Shown piece by piece: positions 25,072-30,162 of a DNA stretch of 30,162 bases (its first letter is position 1; every line of letters begins with the position of its first letter). The notes beneath the pieces are model-generated. The model was not told where the DNA came from. It worked only from the letters and a program-made list of their open reading frames with translations, and ran no database searches. The stretch is from Berkiella sp964502705 (GTDB taxonomy: Bacteria > Pseudomonadota > Gammaproteobacteria > Berkiellales > Berkiellaceae). Both the position numbers and the translations under genes were made by a program. The stretch covers positions 1 through 30,162 of the forward strand of contig CAZCXZ010000036.1 in assembly GCA_964502705.1 (NCBI GenBank), read 5' to 3'.

Positions 25072-27489
25072 CTACACATCTAAGTTTTCCACATGCAACG
25101 CATTCGCTTCAATAAATTCACGTCGGGGTTCTACTTGATCACCCATTAATGTCGTGAATATTTGATCAGCTGAAATAGCATCTTCAACACGTACTTGTAG
25201 TAAACGTCTGGTAGTCGGATCCATGGTGGTTGACCATAATTGATCCGCATTCATTTCACCCAATCCTTTATAACGCTGAATCTGCTGGCCCTTTTTGGCC
25301 TCGCTCATCAACCATTCTAAAGCGGTTTTGAAATCTTCTGTTACGAATTGCTTGTCGCCACGCATAACATAAGCACCCGGCTCCATGAGATTGAGGAACT
25401 CCATGCCCGCTTGCATTAGGAATTGGTATTCCGTGCCTTGGAAAAATTCAGGATAAAAACGGAATGTGCTTTCAACGCCATGCAATGAAACATGAACTGT
25501 TGGAATAAAGCCATGCAATTCATTTTCCTTCTGGATGCTGAATTGGTAGCTATGACCATTTTGCTTTTCCGCTTCTAAAACTTTTTCAAGTGCGCCAAGC
25601 CATGCTTTTAAGGCAGCTTCTTCTTTTACCGCATGCGCTTCAAGTTTAGGTGTGCGCATCATCGCTTGTAGCACCGCCGCAGGATAACGTTGTGATAAAC
25701 GCGCAATCAATGATTGGGTTTTATTAAAACGAACTACGAGCTGTTCTAAAGCAACGCCTTGAATAGCGGGTGCCGCAGGGTTAACAAAAAAGCGCGTATC
25801 TTCCAGTGCAATTTGCGTTAAGTATTGTGTTAGCGCTTCATCGTCTTTGACATAACTTTCTTGTTTACCGCGTTTAACCCGATATAACGGTGGCTGCGCA
25901 ATATAGATGTAACCTCTTTCGATTAATTCTGGCATTTGTCGATAGAAGAAGGTCAACAATAGGGTACGAATGTGTGAACCGTCGACGTCAGCGTCAGTCA
26001 TGATAATAATATGATGATAACGCAGCTTGTCAGGGTTATAGTCTTCTCGACCAATACCACAACCTAAAGCGATAATTAATGTACCCACTTCTTGTGAAGA
26101 CAACATTTTGTCGTAACGTGCTTTTTCAACGTTTAAGATCTTACCCTTGAGTGGCAAAATAGCCTGTCTACGGCGATCTCTACCTTGTTTAGCAGAACCA
26201 CCCGCAGAATCACCCTCTACGAGGTAGAGTTCAGAAAATGCCGGATCGCGCTCTTGGCAATCGGCTAATTTACCCGGCAAGCCTGCAATATCGAGTGCGC
26301 CTTTACGACGGGTCATATCACGAGCTTTACGCGCTGCTTCGCGCGCTCTGGCCGCTTCAATCATTTTGTTTACAATGGCTTTGGCTTGTGGCGGATTTTC
26401 CATTAAGAACGCGTTGAAAGCGTCGCTTAAGGTTGATTCCACAACCGACTTCACTTCTGATGAAACCAATTTATCTTTGGTTTGTGATGAGAATTTTGGA
26501 TCCGGCAATTTAACCGACAATACTGCCGTTAACCCTTCACGAGCGTCATCCCCGGTGGTGGCAACTTTATCTTTCTTTAAGATGCCTTCTTGCTCTAAAT
26601 ATTGGTTTAAGGTTCTGGTCATCGCGCTTCTAAAGCCCGACAAGTGTGTGCCCCCATCGCGTTGTGGAATATTATTGGTAAAACAGAAAATGTTTTCCGA
26701 ATAGGTATCGTTCCACTGCAATGCTACTTCAACGGTCATGTTATCTTTTTCTTTCACGAACGAGAAAATAGTGGGATGAACCACTGTTTTATTTTTATTT
26801 AAATATTCAACGAAAGCTTTAATACCACCTTCGTAGCAAAACTCATCCACTTTGTCGGTGCGTTCATCTTTGAGCAGAATTTTAACGCCCGAATTTAAGA
26901 AGGATAATTCCCGTAAACGTCGCGCTAGAATGTCATAATGAAATTCAATGTTACTAAAGGTTTCAGCGCTCGGTTTAAACCATATTTCCGTACCTGTCGT
27001 ATCGGTATCGCCAACCGCTTTAAGTGGCTCTATGGGCTCGCCATGCTGATAAGTCTGGGTATGCAATTTCCCATCTCGACGAATCGCTAAGCGCAGCTCC
27101 ATGGAAAGCGCGTTAACAACCGATACGCCCACGCCATGCAAGCCACCTGATACTTTATAAGAGTTATCATCAAACTTACCGCCCGCGTGCAATACCGTCA
27201 TGATAACTTCTGCAGCAGACTTGCCTTCTTCTGCATGGATATCAACAGGAATGCCTCGGCCATTGTCTTTGACGGAAATGGACTCGTCAGGATGGATCGT
27301 TACCTGAATCAAGCTGCAGTGCCCTGCCAAAGCCTCGTCGACAGAGTTATCCACCACCTCAAACACCATATGATGCAAGCCAGTGCCATCATCCGTGTCG
27401 CCAATATACATGCCGGGACGCTTTCTGACGGCGTCCAAACCTTTTAGAACTTTAATACTCGATGAATCATATGCCATCTCTGAAGTCAT
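25072..27489 (-). CDS. gyrB: DNA gyrase subunit B
   Basis: This 805-residue subunit provides the ATPase and Toprim domains of gyrase, which introduces negative supercoils. The GHKL ATPase part shows MVFEVVDNSVDEAL with the catalytic E44, DNGRGIPVD and GGLHGVGVSVVNAL. The Toprim part has YLVEGDSAGGSAKQGRDRRR, PLKGKILNVEKA and DADVDGSHIRTLL. A domain insert at about 560-730 and total length match gammaproteobacterial GyrB (804 in E. coli). GGAG lies seven bases before the ATG. A perfect parS lies 43 bp upstream of the start. It is convergent with plsC and divergent from pgeF. Confidence 0.98.
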   Translation of the reverse strand: MTSEMAYDSSSIKVLKGLDAVRKRPGMYIGDTDDGTGLHHMVFEVVDNSVDEALAGHCSLIQVTIHPDESISVKDNGRGIPVDIHAEEGKSAAEVIMTVLHAGGKFDDNSYKVSGGLHGVGVSVVNALSMELRLAIRRDGKLHTQTYQHGEPIEPLKAVGDTDTTGTEIWFKPSAETFSNIEFHYDILARRLRELSFLNSGVKILLKDERTDKVDEFCYEGGIKAFVEYLNKNKTVVHPTIFSFVKEKDNMTVEVALQWNDTYSENIFCFTNNIPQRDGGTHLSGFRSAMTRTLNQYLEQEGILKKDKVATTGDDAREGLTAVLSVKLPDPKFSSQTKDKLVSSEVKSVVESTLSDAFNAFLMENPPQAKAIVNKMIEAARAREAARKARDMTRRKGALDIAGLPGKLADCQERDPAFSELYLVEGDSAGGSAKQGRDRRRQAILPLKGKILNVEKARYDKMLSSQEVGTLIIALGCGIGREDYNPDKLRYHHIIIMTDADVDGSHIRTLLLTFFYRQMPELIERGYIYIAQPPLYRVKRGKQESYVKDDEALTQYLTQIALEDTRFFVNPAAPAIQGVALEQLVVRFNKTQSLIARLSQRYPAAVLQAMMRTPKLEAHAVKEEAALKAWLGALEKVLEAEKQNGHSYQFSIQKENELHGFIPTVHVSLHGVESTFRFYPEFFQGTEYQFLMQAGMEFLNLMEPGAYVMRGDKQFVTEDFKTALEWLMSEAKKGQQIQRYKGLGEMNADQLWSTTMDPTTRRLLQVRVEDAISADQIFTTLMGDQVEPRREFIEANALHVENLDV

Positions 27490-27531
27490 TCGTTACTCCA
27501 TTAGCGACGAAGCGATAGTCTGTGTAAACTG

Positions 27532-27547
27532 TGTTTCACGTGAAACA
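27532..27547. promoter_or_regulatory. parS: parS centromere-like site (perfect 16-bp palindrome)
   Basis: TGTTTCACGTGAAACA matches the canonical bacterial chromosomal parS at all 16 positions and is a perfect palindrome. It lies in the leader of gyrB, 43 bp upstream of its ATG, next to dnaN and recF. ParB/Spo0J nucleates here to segregate the origin region. parA and parB are not in this window. Confidence 0.93.
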
Positions 27548-27732
27548 TCCCATTTTGTTATTAGAAGCCCCTTTTTGCTTATCGTGGCCTCTTAAAGGGA
27601 TACCATGAAATGTGGTGCCATTTTACCATATTCAGCCGTTTAGCTCTTCATTTTTCTGATATTTTTGATGATTAGTGGGTTAGAGACGACCCATAGAGAC
27701 ATTTAACCAACTAAATAGATATTTAAACACCA

Positions 27733-28521
27733 ATGAATGAGAATATTATGCCAAAAGCGCTAACAAGCCCCCTTTTAAATCCGCTTCCTGGAATTGGTCA
27801 CGCCTTTTTTACACGCCATGGTGGCGTTAGCGAAGGTCTTTATGAAGGCTTGAATTGCTCAACCGCCTCCCAAGATAACCCCGCACACATTTCCGAAAAC
27901 CGACGGCGCGCGCTTACCCATTTAGGGTTATCGATAGATTGTCTTGCCAGCTATGAAGCCGTGCATGGTTATGAAGCGATTATTGTGAATTCCGCTAATC
28001 AACCTTACCCTGAAGCCGATGCGATAGTGACAAATCGCGCTGGGATCGTTTTGGGAGCCGACAGTGCCGATTGCCCGACTGTTTTCATGGTTGATCCCGA
28101 TGCGAGGGTGATTGCGCTCGCGCATGCGGGCTGGCGCAGTGCGTTAGGCGGTATTTTAGAGGCCACGCTCCAAAAAATGCAGGACCTTGGCGCAATACCA
28201 AGCCGTATGAAGGCCGTTATCGGTCCTGGGATTGCGCAAAGTTCTTATGAGATTAGCCTTCCCTTCTATCAGCAGTTTTGTGAAGCAAACGCCGCCAATG
28301 CCCACTTCTTTATCCCCTCGCATCGCGCCCAGCATTGGCTGTTTGACCTGCCGGGTTACATTCATGCTCGCATCAAAGCTCTGCATATTGGTCAGAGCAG
28401 CGATATCGGGCTCAATACCTACCTTCTAGAGGACGATTTCTATAGCTGCAGACGGTCAAACCATCAAGGTAAGGCCGATTTTGGGGGGCATTGGGCTTGT
28501 CTGTATCTTACAGGGGGCTAA
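27733..28521 (+). CDS. pgeF: Peptidoglycan editing factor PgeF (YfiH, multicopper polyphenol-oxidase/laccase-domain family)
   Basis: This is a protein of 262 residues (257 if the ATG at 27748 is used; neither start has a good Shine-Dalgarno). The metal-binding residues of the YfiH family are present: H78 in AVHGYEA, C114 in GADSADCPTV and H131 in LAHAGWRSALGG. IGPGIAQSSYEI and the C-terminal R-x-SNHQGKADFGGHWACLYL block are also typical. E. coli PgeF prevents misincorporation of L-Ser into cell-wall stem peptides; other members have purine nucleoside phosphorylase-type activity, so the exact reaction is uncertain. It lies on the opposite strand between gyrB and recF, which are usually adjacent, and its end overlaps the recF end by 14 bp. 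Confidence 0.94.
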   Translation: MNENIMPKALTSPLLNPLPGIGHAFFTRHGGVSEGLYEGLNCSTASQDNPAHISENRRRALTHLGLSIDCLASYEAVHGYEAIIVNSANQPYPEADAIVTNRAGIVLGADSADCPTVFMVDPDARVIALAHAGWRSALGGILEATLQKMQDLGAIPSRMKAVIGPGIAQSSYEISLPFYQQFCEANAANAHFFIPSHRAQHWLFDLPGYIHARIKALHIGQSSDIGLNTYLLEDDFYSCRRSNHQGKADFGGHWACLYLTGG

Positions 28522-29590
28522 AGGCGCCTTGTTCCACGTGGAACATTTTTCGACGCCCCTCAGGAATGTAGTCTTGCCAGTCTTTGGACGTGACACCCGT
28601 CAATAGTACCTGGTGTCCCTGCTCATCCAGTAAAGATAACAGACGCTGTTGATTCTGGGCGTCCAGTTCTGAGGTGAGATCATCTAGCAAATAGAGGCAG
28701 CGTTTGCCATGAACCGTTGCTAAATGCTCTGCCTGAGCCAGGTAGAGCGCCGAAATCCAAAGCTTTTGCTGGCCACGAGATAATACTTGCCCTACAGGAA
28801 AGCCTTCTAGCGTCATCAAGATATCCGCACGATGAGGGCCGACGCTAGTGTAACCATAACGACTATCCTGCCTCAGCGCATTTTGTAAGGCCTGTGCCAG
28901 TGATAGCGCGGTGTTCCAGCCTGCCTCATAACGCACCTCAATTGGCAGGGACTGCGGCAGGAGCTTTTCTTGCACCTTAACCAGATAAGGATTAAGACTT
29001 TGTAGATAGTTTTGTCGATAACCGGCTAATTCTTCACCCATCTGGGCTAATTCATGGTCCCAAGCAACTAATTGTGGACCCAAAGCCTGCTTCAGCCCCG
29101 CATTGCGCTGCTTTAGCAGTCGTTGGTAGCGCTGGCACACCTGTCCAAATCGAGGTTCCACGTGAAACACACCCCAATCCAACAATTTGCGACGCTCCTC
29201 TGCCCCTGCTTGAAGCAGCTTAAACACGTCTGGTGTCATGAGCTGTAATGGCAGAACGGTTGCAAAATCGGATATCCGGGCACAGATTTCTCCCCGAACC
29301 TTACAAACAACCTCGCCCTGACGATGTTTTTCAATGCCCATCGCAATTTTCACGCCTTGCGCGTCAATAACTTCGCCAAAGCATGCCAGAACATCCTGTT
29401 GATAACTGATGATGGAATGGATTTGACGCGACCGAAATGAACGGCCCACGCCCAATAAATGTACGGCTTCTAAAGCGCTGGTTTTGCCACTGCCATTGCT
29501 GCCGGTAAAGATATTAAACTGCGGATGGAGATGAAGGATGACTTCTTGAAGGTTGCGAACGGCATGAATATGAAGGCGGCTCAATTGCAT
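28508..29590 (-). CDS. recF: DNA replication and repair protein RecF
   Basis: This 360-residue SMC-like ATPase directs RecA loading at gaps with RecO and RecR. The Walker A motif GSNGSGKTS (about 30-38), the ABC signature VLSRGQQKLWISAL and Walker B CLYLLDDLTSELD are intact, and length matches the family (357 in E. coli). It follows dnaN by 12 bp. Two parS-like sequences are embedded in the gene, each read as the peptide FHVE, one internal and one near the C-terminus (KMFHVEQGAF). The 3' end overlaps the convergent pgeF by 14 bp, so recF and gyrB are not one transcript here. Confidence 0.98.
   Translation of the reverse strand: MQLSRLHIHAVRNLQEVILHLHPQFNIFTGSNGSGKTSALEAVHLLGVGRSFRSRQIHSIISYQQDVLACFGEVIDAQGVKIAMGIEKHRQGEVVCKVRGEICARISDFATVLPLQLMTPDVFKLLQAGAEERRKLLDWGVFHVEPRFGQVCQRYQRLLKQRNAGLKQALGPQLVAWDHELAQMGEELAGYRQNYLQSLNPYLVKVQEKLLPQSLPIEVRYEAGWNTALSLAQALQNALRQDSRYGYTSVGPHRADILMTLEGFPVGQVLSRGQQKLWISALYLAQAEHLATVHGKRCLYLLDDLTSELDAQNQQRLLSLLDEQGHQVLLTGVTSKDWQDYIPEGRRKMFHVEQGAFSPL
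28530..28545. promoter_or_regulatory. parS: parS-like site inside the 3' end of recF
   Basis: TGTTCCACGTGGAACA is a perfect palindrome that differs from canonical parS by a symmetric T-to-C/A-to-G change. As I recall, the same variant is used as parS near oriC in Pseudomonas. It lies 1.0 kb from the perfect site and encodes MFHVEQ in recF. A 10-bp palindrome AAGGCGCCTT (28521-28530) abuts it. Confidence 0.8.
29154..29169. promoter_or_regulatory. parS: parS-like site inside recF
   Basis: GGTTCCACGTGAAACA matches canonical parS at 14 of 16 positions, with the central CCACGTGAAAC core intact. It lies 0.6 kb from the 28530 site and encodes VFHVEP on the recF strand. Confidence 0.65.
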
Positions 29591-29602
29591 GCGGCATACC
29601 CG

Positions 29603-30162
29603 CTACAGGCGCATAGGCATAACAACATACTGTAATCCAACATGGGAACTACTCTGCTCTTGGGTTTCAAATAAAACCACTTGGCTCGGATCAGAAAAGG
29701 TAATTTTCACTTGTTCTGTTTTGATAATACTCAAGAATTCGATCACGTAGCTCGCATTCACACCAATTTCCATGCTTGGGCCGCTGTAAGGAATTTCGAC
29801 CTCATCTTCTACTTCATCTTTATCTGCTGTTACGGCCACAATTCTTAATAATTGAGGTGAAAATTGCAGCCCTACACCGCGATATTTATCGGAAAAAAGC
29901 GCAGAAACGCGCAATAATGCTTGGCGTAAGGGCTCGCGCGCGACAACCACTTGATGACCAACAGGCCCTGAAGGCATTACGCGACGATGATCAGGAAATT
30001 TTCCTTCAATCAGTTTGGTAATAAAACTGGAGTGCATCATTACCGCGCGTAAATGATTTTTGCCAATCACTAATCCGATTTCTTCTTCGCCTTCTTGAAA
30101 CAAGCGCTGCATTTCTAAAATCGCTTTTCTTGGCACAATTACAGCTAAAGATTCTGATAAAT
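29603..30162 (-). CDS. dnaN: DNA polymerase III sliding clamp, beta subunit (C-terminal part, cut by window edge)
   Basis: The minus-strand frame is open to the right edge. It gives about 186 C-terminal residues of the beta clamp, about half of the usual 366 or so. The stretch begins LSESLAVIVPRKAILEMQRLF, contains KLIEGKFPDHRRVMP, a loop-and-strand region with GPSMEIGVNASYVIEFL, and ends in the family C-terminus YVVMPMRL. The full protein is a ring-shaped dimer that holds polymerase III on DNA. Its start and dnaA lie beyond the window. recF begins 12 bp downstream, in the usual dnaN-recF order. No frameshift is seen. Confidence 0.97.
   Translation of the reverse strand, partial: LSESLAVIVPRKAILEMQRLFQEGEEEIGLVIGKNHLRAVMMHSSFITKLIEGKFPDHRRVMPSGPVGHQVVVAREPLRQALLRVSALFSDKYRGVGLQFSPQLLRIVAVTADKDEVEDEVEIPYSGPSMEIGVNASYVIEFLSIIKTEQVKITFSDPSQVVLFETQEQSSSHVGLQYVVMPMRL

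Noticed and set aside
29603..30136. A 177-residue stand-alone clamp-like protein starting at GTG 30136
   Set aside because: The frame stays open upstream to the edge with normal DnaN residues (LSESLAVI), so this is the C-terminal part of a full dnaN.

Overview
The window (about 42% GC by eye) is a chromosomal segment of a gammaproteobacterium close to the replication origin. It carries dnaN, recF and gyrB at its right end and a cluster of ParB-binding parS sites. The gene order is the one I recall from Pseudomonas, Vibrio and E. coli: dnaN-recF-gyrB-plsC-gmhB-glyS-glyQ, then trkA-rsmB-fmt-def, then a LysM/TsaP-like gene with dprA-smg-topA-purE-hemF, and finally aroE and a YrdA-type gamma carbonic anhydrase. 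Moderate GC, tight packing, overlapping convergent gene ends, and two very large unrecognised proteins with coiled-coil and ankyrin-like segments suggest a host-associated lineage such as Legionellales, Coxiella relatives or Berkiella. That placement is an inference, not a certainty.

Layout. 1-2527: the N-terminal half of prlC (minus, cut by the window edge), the gamma-CA gene (plus) and aroE (minus), the last two overlapping tail to tail. 2690-8070: two large convergent genes of unknown function (894 and 899 aa) whose stop codons share the bases TTAA. They sit between aroE and hemF, which are neighbours in many relatives, so they look like an accessory insertion and are the most novel part of the window. 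8268-14756: a minus-strand, probably co-transcribed run tsaP-like, dprA, smg, topA, purE, hemF (peptidoglycan/type IV pilus anchoring, transforming-DNA handling, supercoil relaxation, purine and haem synthesis). 14903-20638: a plus-strand run def-fmt-rsmB (initiator-formyl-Met handling and 16S rRNA methylation) followed by trkA-trkH (potassium uptake); a short repeated element occupies the rsmB-trkA gap. 20742-25007: glyQ-glyS-gmhB-plsC, plus strand, mostly overlapping. 25008-25061: a perfect two-hairpin palindrome between the convergent plsC and gyrB. 25072-30162: gyrB, pgeF (opposite strand, inserted between gyrB and recF), recF and the C-terminal part of dnaN.

Non-coding highlights: a perfect 16-bp parS in front of gyrB and two near-perfect copies inside recF; the 54-bp double-hairpin element; a 24-bp direct repeat flanking a hairpin element directly before trkA; and a dyad around a promoter-like TATACT in front of glyQ. 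No tRNA, rRNA, CRISPR array, insertion sequence or prophage gene was seen. No intergenic gap exceeds 300 bases; the largest (27490-27732) holds parS and the gyrB and pgeF leaders, and 8071-8267 holds only a weak hairpin.
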